From the NCBI GenBank assembly GCA_948567375.1, contig OX419757.1, forward strand, positions 52,759,665 through 52,823,664: 64,000 bases of DNA. The letters are read 5' to 3'. Position 1 is the first letter of the stretch. Every line of letters starts with the position of its first letter. The translations under genes and the position numbers were made by a program. Source of the DNA: Lunularia cruciata (lineage: Eukaryota > Streptophyta > Marchantiopsida > Lunulariales > Lunulariaceae). Under the pieces are notes generated by a model, which was not told where the DNA came from, ran no database searches, and saw nothing but the letters and a program-made list of their open reading frames with translations. Shown here one piece after another: positions 1 through 12,420 of the stretch.

Positions 1-535
1 TTGACCAATAAAGCCCTCACATGTACTACGTTTGAAAACAATCAATGTTTGTAGAAGGAAAGGAGATCACTTGGACAACCATGCAAGAAGGGCTGCTAAA
101 GAACTTCCAATTGGTAGATTTGGTGCAAATGGCCCAAACCCAACTACGGAGGTTGAAGTAGAAGAACAATGTACAAGAATACATGGAGACATTCCTTGAT
201 TTACACGTTATAATAACCAACATGAGTCCAACAAAAGCTCTAGATAATTCCAAACAAGGATTGAAAGAGCGAATCTGCCAAAGAGTACTGGTGCAAAACC
301 CTTGTATAGGTTTTGAAGCCATTGCTTGTGGTCAAAGAATAGCAAGGGTGCTAGGAAGAGGTGAAGGGGTCATCCCAAATCAACATTATTGGGCTAAAAC
401 ACAACATTTTGGTGGACCAATCCCTATGGAATTGAGAAATATTTGATTTAGAGAATGAGAAGCATGACTGCCCTAAGGAGAACAGAGACGGGTCAAAGAA
501 AGGAGAGATGGGGTCTCACAAGGAGAAGGGACTTG
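1..535 (+). pseudogene. Element A gag (capsid part), broken
   Basis: Reads as a retrotransposon gag capsid-like segment matching element F gag at about 61400-61870. Shared words include the stretch around 'TWTAMQEGLLKN' and 'ALDNSKQGLKERICQ'. The open stretch 183-446 is the longest surviving piece and is interrupted upstream by a stop at about 160. The sequence stops matching gag near 535, where an insertion begins, and resumes at the zinc knuckle near 2700. Capsid function is inferred from family and position. Confidence 0.8.
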
Positions 536-2693
536 GTGTCCTTTTGTGGTTTACGCAGCCCGTAAAAGAATAAACTATCATAATTATCTCTACATTAGTG
601 GAGTAAGTTGTATGATGGATCCGACGGATGAGATGTTGTTGTGTGAGAAATCTATGAACAAGTATGCAATTGGCCATGTGGATTACAGTCTTATCATGTT
701 CAAGGACCCTAATGTATATAGGTGAGGAAGAGTGGAGAGACGGGTGTGTTTTAGTTGAGGAGTCTTGAGGGGGAGGAGGACGTTGGGAGTGAGAGTTGTA
801 GTAGAGTGCTAAGTGTTAAAGCATTGGAGGAGGCATTTGAGCATGAGATGTGCCATACTCTCAATCTACCACTCCCAAATCCCTTTCTCATCAGGCTTCA
901 TATTTTAAGACACGACGGCTTACAAGACTAGATGGTGACACATTTTGGGGCAATATTCATGGAGTCAATGATGGGAAACCCGGATCTTATCATCCTTCCG
1001 GTGCTTACTTATGAACATGTTTGAGACATGACAATCTATGTGCTTCTATATTTGGGGAATAATTGAATATTTTCTCATAAGCTTCATGGTGGAGTTGTGG
1101 GGTCCATTTGTCAAAAGTGAAGAGACTAAAGGAAAAATTTCCAAGGGATTGGGTCCCAAGAGAAGAAGTCTTGAGTTTTCAACCATTGAGGGAGTTTGGG
1201 GAGTGAATTCAAGAAGTGGAGACCACAGTTGGAGAGAGAGGCTAAAAGGCTACAATTTGGAGATTGAAATTTGACTATTTGAGCAAATTTCAAGAGGAAA
1301 ATCATCAATTGAGTCAAGGGGGGTATAATTCATACTTAAGAGCACAAAGTAGGAAATTGGGAGAGCTTCTTGAAAAATTTGTATGTATATTGGTGGGATT
1401 TGAGAGTACACAAAGTTCTTATAGCTCTTAGAACAAGAAATTCTAGTTTAAGATCAATCTCAAATCAGATCTGATTGATTGAAGTTGAAGCTTTTGAGAT
1501 GTAAGGTGTTGGAGAAGAGCTGATGATCAGGTTTTGAGTTTTGGTCACTCCCTAATTTGTGGTTCAAGATACCTTATGGAAATTTCCAGTCTTGTTTTTG
1601 GTTAGAGTTTGCACCTCTATGCAATTTTTTCATGTAAATTCTTGAAATAGAGAATTCAAGGTCTTGGATTAAGTATACATGTGTTGTAGAGCTCACAAGT
1701 TAGCTCAGCTCAGGAATTGATCCACATCTAGGGACTAGGGTTGGATTAGGTTACAAAAATTTGCAAGAGTTTAGACAAGAACACAACCAACTAATGGGAA
1801 AATTTTGGTTGGCTCTAGATCTATGGAGAGTGAGATCTGATGCAAAACATTCTATTGCAAATACTATCATAAGCTTGGTAGAGCAATTTTATCTTCCATC
1901 TTGATTGGATGTCAATTCTCCTATCTTGTGACTATGATTGAGTGTTTCAAGGTGTTAGATTGTTTGCAAGGATCAAGTGTACTTTTGAATCAGAAATCTA
2001 GGGAGAAGTTGCCAAGAACCAGGAGCAAACTCTAAGGTTGTCAGGGGAGCTATTGTGATCTGATTGAGGCTTATTTTATGGAAGCTTATCTTACAAGCTT
2101 TCCATTGACATCTAGAACACTTTAATCCAAGATACATAGAAAAATGTATAATCATATGAGCTTTGTAGATTTTTCCCCATCAAGAAGACAAAGGAATACT
2201 CCACTTGGAGTAGAAATTTGTTGAAATCTGAAGTTCAGATTGGAGGAAACTTGGAGTACAGGTTAAAATGAGCTTGATGACAAAGCAAGAAGGCTCTGAA
2301 GCTCTTTTCCAACAAAAAGTACAAAGATTTGTTTTCATATTCTTGTGATTGGATACTCTCTATGCTTGCATGTTGTTTGTATGCCCAATTGGTTTGGATT
2401 GGTGTGCGGGCATTGCGCTTAGTTTGTTTCCTTCTATGAGTGTTGTGTATTTCTGCTTGGTAATGCTGGAAGTGATGACCAATAGACCAAAAGTGCGTGT
2501 TGTGATGATAGGTTAGGTTGCTTGTCACTACCCTTCTTGATAGCAATAATATTAGTTACAAGAAAGGAGGGTTCCGGCGGTTGGGTAACATGTGTGTTCA
2601 ATCAAGTAGTTGTGGGTTTACCTCTATCCTTTGATCTATAGTCTCCACAACTAGGCACCCTTTGTGTTCCTAGAGAGAAAAGGAAAAGTATGA
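536..2693. other. About 2.1 kb insertion inside element A gag, unrecognised
   Basis: Comparison with element F shows that the capsid and zinc-knuckle parts of gag should be nearly adjacent. Here they are separated by about 2.15 kb with no match elsewhere in the window. A purine-rich run near 1310-1325 followed by about 1.37 kb could be a polypurine tract plus LTR of another retroelement, and there are short coding-like pieces at 540-725 and 1038-1274. Borders are approximate. A GACNT-like target duplication is possible but not convincing. I could not assign a family. Confidence 0.5.
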
Positions 2694-2699
2694 CATTGG

Positions 2700-3230
2700 G
2701 CAAAACAATATGGATGTTACAATTGTTGTCGAGTTGGGTACCTTGCCATCAATTATTGCACTCATTTCCTAGAGGCCCTTGGCCTCCATGTAGGCAATCT
2801 TTGAAAAAAATGGAGAGAAGAATTGAAGATGAGGATGCAAAAATCACCTTAGAAAACAAAGATTGCTAGTTAATGTACCTGCAGCCTTATTGGCTCAATG
2901 GAAAAGTAGAACAGCGGAGGAAGGAAGAGGACAAGCATGAAGAGACTGAGAAAAAAAACTCACAACTGACTGTTGGAAATGGAATCCTAGAAGGAAATCC
3001 GGTCAGAGTATTGATAGACTCGGGAGCAACAAAGACTTTATTGTCTCCCTTTATTGGAATAAGGTTGGGAATGGATCTAGAGAAGGATAAGAATGAGGAA
3101 GTGGAATTACCTAATGGGCAAACAAAGAGGATTGAGTTGTTACCTAGAAAGGTAGCACTCTTTATAGGAGAGTATCAAGAAGCAATTGAGTGGCAAGTGA
3201 TACGGTTAGCTTGTTAGGATGCAATCCTAG
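2700..3230 (+). pseudogene. Element A zinc knuckle and aspartic protease, broken
   Basis: A degraded CCHC zinc knuckle is readable at about 2720-2770. The open frame 2873-3217 holds a retropepsin-like segment with the active-site motif DSGAT (around 3017-3031), preceded by 'GNPVRVLI'. The same region in element F reads DPGAT, so A keeps the more standard active-site triplet. A stop at 3215-3217 ends the frame. Confidence 0.8.
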
Positions 3231-3449
3231 GTATGCCATGGATGGAGCACTACAAGCCCACAATCAATTGGAAGAAGAAAGTAGTGAGGACTAGCAAATG
3301 GAAAATCATTGGAGTCAAAGAGAGAGCACAAAGGTAAGAATTACCTCTGTATGTCATAGGGACAACAACTATCTATAAGACAAATAGATGTTTCATGGAG
3401 GTAATAAGAGAAGTCTAGAGTGCAAAACTCAATGGATAAGTTCTTGAGA

Positions 3450-4680
3450 AACTAAGAGATGTGGTCAATGAGTTTCAAGATGTTTTTTGGATAACCTACC
3501 TTTAGGATCACCACCAAAAAGGAGAGTTGATCATAAAATCAAGATAATTCTTGGAAATGCACCTCCTTGTAAGGCCTCATATCGTCTATCACCTCATGAG
3601 TTAGAGGGGTGTAAGGTTCAAATCAAGAATATGCTACAAAAAGAGTTTATCCAACCTAGTGTATAACTATATGGAGCTCCTATCTTGTTTGTGAAGAAAA
3701 AGGATAGTACAATGCACATGTGCATTGACTATCAAGGCCTAAATCAACAAACGGTGAAGAATAAATACTCCGTATGGAAGACCTATTTGATCAACTCAAT
3801 GGGGCAAAACACTTCACCAAACTTGATCTACAGAGCGGATACAACCAAATTTGGATTGCAGAAGAAGATGTCCATAAGATTACCTTTTGAACATGGTTTG
3901 GTCACTTTGAGTACTTGGTGATGGGGTTTGGCCTCATCAATGCATTGGTCACTTTCATGAGTTTGATGAATGACATATTTTGTCCATACTTGGATAAATC
4001 TATTATTTTTTTCATAGATGCATCCTTATCTATAGTAGGACAATGAGGAAACACAAGCAACATCTACGAGAAGTTCTCTAGATTTTATGACAAAATCAAT
4101 TGTATGCCAAAATCTTGAAGTGTGAGTTTGGCAATTCTAAAGTAGAGTACATGGAGCATAGAGTAAGTGTAGAAGGTATCTAAGTGCTAATAGATAAAAA
4201 GAGGTCATTCAAAAATGGGGTGCTCCAAAAGATCAGACTCAACTCAAGAGTTTCTTGGGATTGACAGGGTTCTATCAACAATTTGTCAAAGACTTCTCCA
4301 AGGTGGCACAACTTCTAATGGCACTACTTGGCCTTTCAGGAATTAAAAGATGCATTACTACATGCACTAATCTTGAAATGGTATGACCAAAAACATCCAA
4401 TCAAGTTGGTTACAAATGCATTAGGCGTAACAATAGGAGCAGTCTTACAACAAGAGTGGCATAATGTATAGCACCCAATTGCATATTTCCCTCAAAAGCT
4501 ATTATAGACAAAATGCAACTATCACACCACCAAGCAAGAAGAGTTGATCATTGTCTTGGAAACCAAGCATTGGAAGCACTATCTTGGTAAGAGTGCATCT
4601 GTAGTGGAGATAGATCAAAAACCTCTAGTCTACCTTGAGATACAGAAATATCTATCTCATTGACAGATTTGGTGGGCAAA
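3450..4680 (+). pseudogene. Element A reverse transcriptase and RNase H, broken
   Basis: Fragments of a Ty3/gypsy RT are readable: '[27 protein letters not shown]' type sequence at 3685-3780, then a frameshifted fingers/palm region to about 4100. RNase H-like sequence follows at about 4300-4680. The FLDD-type catalytic box around 4010 is damaged. Several frames must be combined, so this is a pseudogene. It aligns in order with RT at 59970-60674 and RNase H at 59351-59698 of element F. Confidence 0.8.
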
Positions 4681-4689
4681 GTGGAGACA

Positions 4690-5760
4690 ACGGTTTGACA
4701 TGATGATCAGATAGGTGGCATGCAAGAAGCAACTTGCCAATGCATTCACCCAAATGCCTATGGCAAACAATCTGGTGGTAGTTGTCAAGATGAATCTTGA
4801 ATTCTGGCCAAGGATGCTTGCTGCTACAAAAATTGACCCACAAATTGTAAGAGCTTGATCATCCAAAGGCGTCACCAATACCTAAGGACTCACTTTTCAT
4901 GATGGCAGGTTATACATCCTAGATTGATATGGACATAAAAACCACTATCTTAGCAAATTTCCTAGTAGGATTCCGCCATTGAATGTCACATTGGAGTGGA
5001 CAAGACCTTGGATGCAGCCAGATGCCAATACTATTGGCCCAAGATGAGCAACAATGTGATAGAGTATGTTCAAATTTGCCTACTCTACCAACAAAATAAA
5101 GCTTCTCATCAAGCTCCCACAAGACTCCTTCAACCTCTTCCTACTCCTACACAAAGTTTGGAATAGGTAAGCATAGATCTAGTTTGCGAATTACCCAAGA
5201 CCACCTCAGGGTTTGACTCCATTGTAGTCTTTGTTGACCAGCTCAAAAAAATTATTCATGTGCGTCCTACCACCAAGGATGTGATTGTGCCACAATTAGA
5301 TAAATTGAACTTAGATGTAGTCTTTTCTTACCATGGCCTATCTTGAGTGCTCATCATAGATAGAGGCACTCAATTCACCAACTTGTTTGGAGAACACTTT
5401 GTGGTTTGTTCAAAACCAAATTGGCCATGTCCACAACCTACCATCCACAGACCGATGGCCAAATAGAGTAGGCTAATTGCACCATTGAGGGCATGCTTTG
5501 GGGATTCACCTTAGAAGAGCAAGAAAGGTGGGGCACCTTACTTCCATTGGTGGAATTTACATACAATGATTCAATGAATGCATCCATACAAGTAACACCA
5601 TTCTTCCTCATGTACAAAGAGCATCCTTTCATACCTTTGAGCTTGATGAAGATCCGTCCGGTGGATACCAAGGTAGATGTTGTCAACACTTTTGTTTCCA
5701 TAATCCAACAAGGAGTAGAGAATGCCAAAAATAGGTTGTAAATTTCTCCAAATTGACAAA
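4690..5760 (+). pseudogene. Element A integrase, broken
   Basis: Integrase core fragments match element F: the zinc-binding HHCC part at about 4960-5100, the 'IDLVCELPKT' segment at 5180-5210, and the 'YHPQTDGQ' block at 5440-5465. The catalytic Glu codon after that block is retained here (5467-5469), followed directly by a stop. The longest open piece is 5493-5741. Confidence 0.8.
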
Positions 5761-6050
5761 AATAGTATACATATGCACATTGCTGGCACATGGAGTTCAA
5801 AGTGAGGGATCAAGCCTGTTTATCAACAACCAAACTCACATTGATTGGCCCTCATAAGTTCAAATCTCATTTTATTGGGCCTTTTCCCATCCTTCATTGA
5901 ATTGGCGTAGTGGCCTACCACTTTGAGCTAACGCCACACATGAAGATTCATCCACTATTCCATTTTTCCTTACTATGCAGATATGCACCCCAATTGTACC
6001 ACTTTCCTTTTATAAAATATATTTGACCTTGTCCAACACTCATTGATGAC

Positions 6051-6248
6051 ATGAAGGAATATGAAGTCAAATGCATCTTCCAAAAACGCATCCAAGGTAC
6101 TTGCCATCCACATGTGGAATATCTTAACATTGGAAAGGGTACACACTATATGAGGCAAATATGGGAGCTAGTAGCCAACTTGACCAATGCACTGGTGTTA
6201 GTGAAATCTTTTGAGCAACAACTTTGCAACAAGGATGTTGCATCATAA
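6051..6248 (+). pseudogene. Element A integrase C-terminal chromodomain
   Basis: Open frame with chromodomain-like sequence ('EYEVKCIFQKR...HPHVEYL...'), ending in the same 'NKDVAS'-type tail as element F ('NEDVAS'). The chromodomain marks this element as a chromovirus, a Ty3/gypsy branch whose integrases carry a chromatin-binding tail. The conserved WKGYP core is corrupted here. It lies just before the polypurine tract and 3' LTR. Confidence 0.8.
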
Positions 6249-6261
6249 AAGAGGGGAGATT

Positions 6262-6855
6262 TGTAATATCAATAGCTAGATATATCATCTAGAGTTGGAA
6301 ATTGGCTTGGTAACATCTAGAAGGATGTTATGCATGATGGGCTAAGTATTTCAGATAGAGGTGTCACCAAAAGAGGACTTCTAATAATAAGGCAAGAGCC
6401 AAAAATAGTTGGAAACTGCAAAGCCAATTTTGAAGGCTTAAACGGATGAATTAGGCCTTGAATATGTGCAAATACCCACCCTTCCCTCCAAAATGGAAGA
6501 AAGGATGGCCTTCCCTTCCCCCAGGTTTGTCTTATTGAGAGGTTTCCAATGGTACCTCACTCATGTGATTTGGAGATTCCTATAAGAATATTCCCTTTGA
6601 TCAAAGATGGTTTGACCAACCAGATAGGATCAGAACAAACATGTCATCTATGCATGCAATCAATCTAAGGGCAAAGCTCACTTATAGGTCATCAATCCAT
6701 TTATCTGATCCAAGGGTGGAGCTTCCTTTGGAAGAGTCTCCTTTCCTATATAATACAATCAAGGTGCTCTTTTAAGGGCATCAGAGATTGAGTGCAAAAT
6801 TGTGTGTTTCTTCTTTTGTATTTCTCTTCAGGTCTCCTATCCTTAGAAAATTATA
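6262..6855 (+). repeat. Element A 3' LTR (family 1, one-module form)
   Basis: Begins TGTAATA right after the purine tract at 6251-6261 and ends in a decayed TATTACA-like end (ATTATA). It contains the family TATA-like sequence at about 6747. It has only one copy of the 156-bp U3 module that is doubled in elements C and F. Confidence 0.85.
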
Positions 6856-7540
6856 CTTGGTCAAAATTAAGGAAGAAAGAAGAGAATCCAATGCTTGCTT
6901 GTTGGGAATTATTGAAAGCAAACTCAACCATTGCAAGACATTCATCCTGGTTGGTATGGTGAACATTAATAAAAGCATGAAACATATCTTCCAAGGTACA
7001 ATTTGCATATTTATTGTGTCCATCAATTTGAGGATGATAGACCATGGACAAAGCAAGCTTGGTGCTAAGTAACTAAAAGAGTGTTTGCCAAACAAATTTG
7101 GTGAATCAAGGATCACGATTGGAGATGAGTACATGAGGCAACCCATGATGCTTGAAGACATTTGCAAAGTAGATTTGAGCTAATGTTGGAGCATCCATTG
7201 TATCACAAGTGAGTGCCAAATGGATTTGCTTACTAGGATTATCTACAAAAACCATGATTTTTATGTGACCTTGCTTTGTCTTAGGTAAGGATATGATGAG
7301 ATCTACGCTCACATATTCCCATTGAGTAGATGGGATAGGAAGTGGTTGAATGAGTCCACTCAATTTTTGGTTGTTGGCTTTGTTGTGTTGTCAGCTCACA
7401 CAAGATTGGAAAAACTCTCAAACATCTTGTGCCATATTTGGACACCACCATTGGCATTTTAGGGTATCCAACATCTTGACTATACCTTTGTGACCAATGA
7501 TCAATAAATCATGGGCTTCTTGAAAGCACACAAGTCATAA
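6856..7540 (-). pseudogene. Element B integrase, broken
   Basis: Minus-strand pieces at 7106-7363 ('YVSVDLIISLPKTKQGH', 'SNRDP') and 6851-7051 ('YHPQIDGHNKYANCTLEDMF') are the integrase core. The HHCC zinc part lies at about 7360-7530. In 'IDGHNKYANCTLE' the position of the catalytic Glu reads N or K. It matches element D integrase at about 29780-30490. Several frameshifts are present. Confidence 0.8.
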
Positions 7541-7559
7541 ATCACCCTTGGCTAGAGCA

Positions 7560-8191
7560 TAAATCCAATTTCTCACAAAATAGAAGGCCTTCCTTGAAGG
7601 AGAAGGTGTTTCCACCATGATAAGAGGAAGAGATGTCAAATCAAATCATCATGATAGGGCATCAAGGATGACATGGAACCTATAGGGTTTGTACTCAAGC
7701 TTGAGATCAAAAAGCTATAGTTATTCTTCCCATCAATGATGTCAAATCTTTTGACCTCTAAATGTAACATCTACAACAAGAGTTTGTGATTGGTTTGCAT
7801 GAACACTTGTTTCTCCAAGAGATAATGCATCCATACCTAAGTGGCATATACCATTGCTAGTTATTTTGATCTCAAGTGGAGTAATTCCTTTCTATGGTGT
7901 TTAGTCAACAAGACACAAAGGTAATGGGATGTAACTCATCAAGAAATTTCTACTACAACATAGCTCCAATGGTAAAGTTAGAAGTATCAAAATCAACCAC
8001 ACAAGGTAGTCAAGGATCATATGGTTGAAGAATGGGTCTTGAAGAAACCATATGTTTCAAGTTTTGGAATGCTTCTTTGTGTTTGGTGGTCCATTGAGAT
8101 CTTCCCATAGAGGTCAATCAATGGTGTGGCCACTCAATAGTGCGGCCACATGAACATGGTAGTGGATGAACCATTGGTAAGAACTGAAAAT
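7560..8191 (-). pseudogene. Element B RNase H (3' part)
   Basis: Nucleotide-level match to element D RNase H (about 30560-31240), with no long open frame. It ends abruptly at the left edge of element C, and the missing continuation is found at 15795. Confidence 0.75.
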
Positions 8192-8935
8192 TTTAATCTT
8201 TTGAGGATAGGAGACCTTAGGAGAAACATAACAAAAAACACAAAACTCTGCAATCAATCTCTAATGCCTCAAAGAGCACCTTGATTGTCTAATATAGCAA
8301 AGGGGATCCCTCCACCCCCCCCCCCCAAAAGAAGCTCCACCCTTGGATCATATACATGGATTGGTGATATGTCAGCAAGTTCTACCCTTAGATTAGTTGC
8401 ATGCATGGGTGACATATTGGTTTTGATCCTATTTGGTTGGTCAAACCATCTTTGACCAAAGTGAATCTTTAAGGAATCTTCTTATAGGAATCTTTGAATC
8501 ACATGGGTGAGATACTATTAGAAACTCTCAATGAGACAAACCGGGGGGAAGGAAGACCAATCTTTACTCCATTGAGAGTGTGGATTTTTGCATATTTTTG
8601 AGCTTTAATTCATTTGTTTAGACCTCTAAAATTGCCTTTGAACTTTCTATGCTATTAATAAAAGTCCTCTTTTGGTGACATCTTTATCTGATCTATCTAG
8701 CCTATCATACAAAACATCCTTTTAGATGGTACCAAGTCAATTTTCATCTCCAAATAATATGTCTAGCTTTTGGTATGACAAATTCATGTTATTTTTGGCT
8801 CTTTCTCTATTAGTAGAAGTACTCTTTTGGTGATACTTTTATCTGATTTACCTAGCCCATCATACATAACATTCTTCCCAATGTTACCAGCCCAGTTTTC
8901 ACTTCTAGATGATATGTCTAGCCATTGGTATTACA
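8192..8935 (-). repeat. Element C 3' LTR (family 1, two-module form)
   Basis: 744 bp, ending on the plus strand with GGTATTACA. It contains two copies of the 156-bp U3 module and a 12-C run at 8315-8326 near the core promoter region. A purine tract on the element strand (8936-8956) precedes it. Confidence 0.88.
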
Positions 8936-8944
8936 AACCTCTCC

Positions 8945-10579
8945 TCTTTTAAGACACAACATCCTCACTGCAAAGTTGTTGCTCAAAATATTTCACTAAC
9001 ACCAATGCATTGTTCAAGTTGATTTTTGGCTCTCATGTTGCCTCATATAGTGGGTACACTTTCCAATGTACAAGATATTCTACATGTAGATTGCAAGTGG
9101 AATGCATTTTTGAAGAATGCATTTGACTTCATATTCCTCCGTGTCATCAATGAATGTTGGACAAGGTCAAATTTCTTGTATGGAAGGAGAGTGGCATGAT
9201 CGGGGTTCATATCTATGTAGAAGGAATATGGAATATTGGATGAATCTTCATGTGTTGCGGTAGCTCAAGGTGGTAGGCCATTGTGCCAATTTAATGAAGG
9301 ATGGGAAGGCATTATAAAACAAAGTCTAAGCTTGTGAGGGCCAACTAACTTGAGGTTGGTTGTTGATAACCAGACTTGATCCCTGAAATTGAACTCCTCC
9401 CATGTGTTGGCTATGTGCATCTACACATTGTTTCTATCAATTTTGGGCAATTTACAAGCTTTATTTGGTGTTCTTCACTCCTTGATGGATTCTAGAGATG
9501 AAAGTGTTGACAACATTCACCTTGGTATCCACTGGCCGGATCTTCATCCAACTCAAAGGTATGAAAGGATGTTCTCCATACATGAGAAAGAATGATGTAA
9601 CGTATGTGGATGCATTCACTAAATTGTTGTATGCAAATTCCACCAATGGGAGTAGGTGTCTCACATTTCTTGCTCTTCTAGGATGAAGTCCCAGAGCATG
9701 TCCTCAATAGTGCAATTAGCCTGCTCTATGTGGCCATCGGTCTATGGATGGTAGGCCATGGACTTGGCCAATTTGGTTTTGAAGAACCCAAAAAGTGTTC
9801 TCCAAAACGAACTAGTGAATTGAGTGCATCTATCAATGATGAGTATTCAAGATAGGCCACGGTGAGAAAAGACTTCATCTAAGTACAATTGAGCTAATTG
9901 TAGACCAATCACGTCCTTGGTAGTTGAATGCACATGAATCATTTTTCTAAGTATGTCAACAAAGACTACGATGGAGTCAAAGCTTGAAGTGGTCTTGGGC
10001 AATTTGCAAACCAGATCTGTGCGTACTTATTCCCAATGTTGTGTAGGAGTAGGAAGGAGTTGAAGGAGTCTTGTGGAAGCTTGATTAGAAGCATTATTTT
10101 GTTGATAGAGTAGGTAACTTAAAATGTACTCCATCATATTGTTGCCCGTCTTGGGCTAATAGTAATGGCATTTGGCTACATCCAAGGTCTTGTCCACTCC
10201 AACGTGACCTACAATGGTGGAATCATGGCATTTTGCTAGGATGGTGGTCTTTATGTCCGTGTCATTTGGGATCCATAATCTGCCATCACAAAAAGTAAGT
10301 CCTTGGGGTACTAGTGACATCTTTGGATGATCAAGCTCCTATAATCTATGGGTCAACTTTCATAGTAGCAAGTATCCTTGGCCAGAATTCAAGGTTCATC
10401 TTGACCTCTACCACCAGATTGTTTGCCATAGGCATTTGGGTGAATGTATTGGCAAGTTGCTTCTTGCCTTCCACATATATGATTCTCATGTTGAACCTTT
10501 GTCTCCACTCTGGCCACCAAATCTATCAACAAGATAGATCTTTTTGTGTCTTGAGGTAGACTAGAGATTTGTGGCATGT
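8945..10579 (-). pseudogene. Element C chromodomain, integrase and end of RNase H, broken
   Basis: Chromodomain region at about 8945-9180, integrase at about 9390-10270, with open remnants at 9461-9664 ('EFAYNNLVNASTYVTSFFLMYGEHPF') and 10389-10688. The DDE region near 9700-9730 still encodes Glu after 'TDGH'. The RNase H end runs into the solo LTR at 10580. Stops and frameshifts occur throughout. Confidence 0.8.
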
Positions 10580-11348
10580 TGTAATACCAATAGCTAGATA
10601 TATGATCTAGAGATGAAATTTGGTTTGGTAACATCTCAAAATATGTTATGCATGATGAAATTAGTAGATAAGCTAGAGATATCACCAAAAGAATACTTCT
10701 ACTAATAGGCCAAAAACCAAAACATGCTTGGAAGCTTTAGAATCAATAGTTAGGCATATGATCAAAAGGTGAAACTTGGGGTGATGATATTTGGAAGGAT
10801 GTTACACATGATGGAGAATGTAGATCAGATAGAAGTATCACCAAAAGAGCACTTCTACTAATAGGGCAGAAGCCAAAATAGGCCTGAAAACTTTAGAGGC
10901 AATTTTGGAAGCCTAAATGGATGAATTAGGCCTCAAAAATGTGCAGATCCCACCAACTTCCCCCCCCCCCCCCCCCCCCCGAAATAGAGGAGAAGTTGGC
11001 CTTCCCTTCCCCTGGTTTGTCTCACTGAAAGCTTTCCAATGGTACCTCACCCATGTGATTTTGAAATTCTTGCAAGAAGATTCTCTCCAGTCAAAGCCTA
11101 TTTGACCAACCATATGGGACCAAGACCGACATGTCATCCATCCAAGCAAGTAATCTAAGGGTGGAGCTTGCTAAAATGTCACTTATACATGTACCTAATC
11201 CTATGGTAGAGCTTTATTGGAGGAGATCATCCTTGGCTATATAATAAAGAGAAGGTGCTCCTTTAGTGCATTGGAGGATTGAGTGTAAAATCTATGTATT
11301 CTCTCTTGTATCTCTCTTGAAGAGTTCTCTTGTACTCATAGTATTACA
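10580..11348 (+). repeat. Solo family 1 LTR inserted in element C RNase H
   Basis: 769 bp, TGTAATACC...TATTACA, in the opposite orientation to element C. It is flanked by CATGT (10575-10579) and CTTGT (11349-11353), a 5-bp target duplication with one change. RNase H sequence resumes in register right after it. It has two 156-bp U3 modules (starting near 10589 and 10745), a 21-C run at 10960-10980 and a TATA-like site at about 11239. No internal region accompanies it, so it probably formed by LTR-LTR recombination. Confidence 0.92.
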
Positions 11349-12420
11349 CTTGTCTCCACTACAAATGCTTTCTCATCAAGATAGTGCTTCTAATGTTTGG
11401 TTGCAAGGACAATGGCCAACTTGTTTCATTTAGTGGTATGATAATTGCATTCTACCTATAATAGCTTCCAAGAGAAATATATAATTGGGTGCCATCCGTC
11501 ATGCCACTCTTGTTGTAGGACTACTCCTATTGTTATGCCTAATGCATCTATAGCCAACTTGGTTGGACATTTTGGGTCATACCATTTCAAGATTGATGCA
11601 TGTAGTAATGAGTCTTTCAATTCCTAAAAGGGCAATTCTTGTTTGGTTCCCCACATCTACTTCTTCTCCTTGCCAAGTAGTGTTGTTAGAGGTTGTGCAA
11701 CCTTGGAGAAGTCCTTGAAAAATCAACAATAAAACCCCATCAATCCCAAGAAACTCTTGAGTTGAGTCTGATCTTCTGAAACACTCTATTTTTGAATGAC
11801 CTCTATAGTATATGTTAATACTTGAATACCTTCTACACTTAGTCTATGCCCCAAGTAATCTACTTTAGACTTGCCAAACTTGCACTTTGAGATTTTTGTA
11901 TAAAATTAATTTTGTGATAAAATCTAAAAGACTTCTTGTAGATGTTGCTTGTGTTGCATCATTGTCCTATTGTACACAATGATCTCATCTAGGGAAATGA
12001 TAATAAATTTATCTAAATATGAATGAAATATGTCATTCATCAAGCTCATGAAAGTGGCTAGTATGTTGGTGAGGCCAAAACGGCATCACTAGGTACTCAA
12101 ATTAACCATACCTTGTTTGAAAGGCAATTTTGTGAACAACTTCCTCCGCAATTTGGTTCTGGTTGTAATGACTTTGCATATCAAGTTTGGTGAAGTGTTT
12201 TGCCTTATTGAGTTGATCAAATAGATCATCCATGCGGGGTAAATGGTATTTTTATCTTCACCTTTTGTTGATTTAGGCCTTGATAGTCAATGCGCATGCC
12301 CATTGTACCGTCTTTTTTTGTCGCAAACAAGACAAGAGGCCCATATGGTAATACGCTAGGTTGGATAAACCTTTTTTGCAGCATATCCTCAATTTGAGCC
12401 TTATATTCTTCCAACTAATG
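11349..12420 (-). pseudogene. Element C RNase H start and reverse transcriptase, broken
   Basis: RNase H resumes at 11354 and RT follows. The open piece 12226-12414 reads 'EEYKAQIEDMLQKRFIQPSV...[21 protein letters not shown]', a Ty3/gypsy RT N-terminal palm signature. The catalytic FLDD region lies at about 11960-12010 in altered form. Confidence 0.8.

Larger units (their letters stand above)
1..6855 (+). mobile_element. Element A: degenerate family 1 chromovirus (Ty3/gypsy), 5' end outside window
   Basis: Plus-strand LTR retrotransposon remnant that enters the window inside gag and runs gag, zinc knuckle, protease, RT, RNase H, integrase, chromodomain, polypurine tract, 3' LTR. The order and the recognisable motifs follow those of element F (57027-63616) on the other strand. 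Every domain carries stops or frameshifts, and gag is split by about 2.1 kb of unrelated DNA (about 536-2693). Its 5' LTR is not in the window. It abuts element B at 6855/6856 without a clear target duplication. Confidence 0.9.

Noticed and set aside
10913..11149. Poly-Pro and poly-Gly open frames
   Set aside because: Created by the 21-C homopolymer inside a solo LTR.
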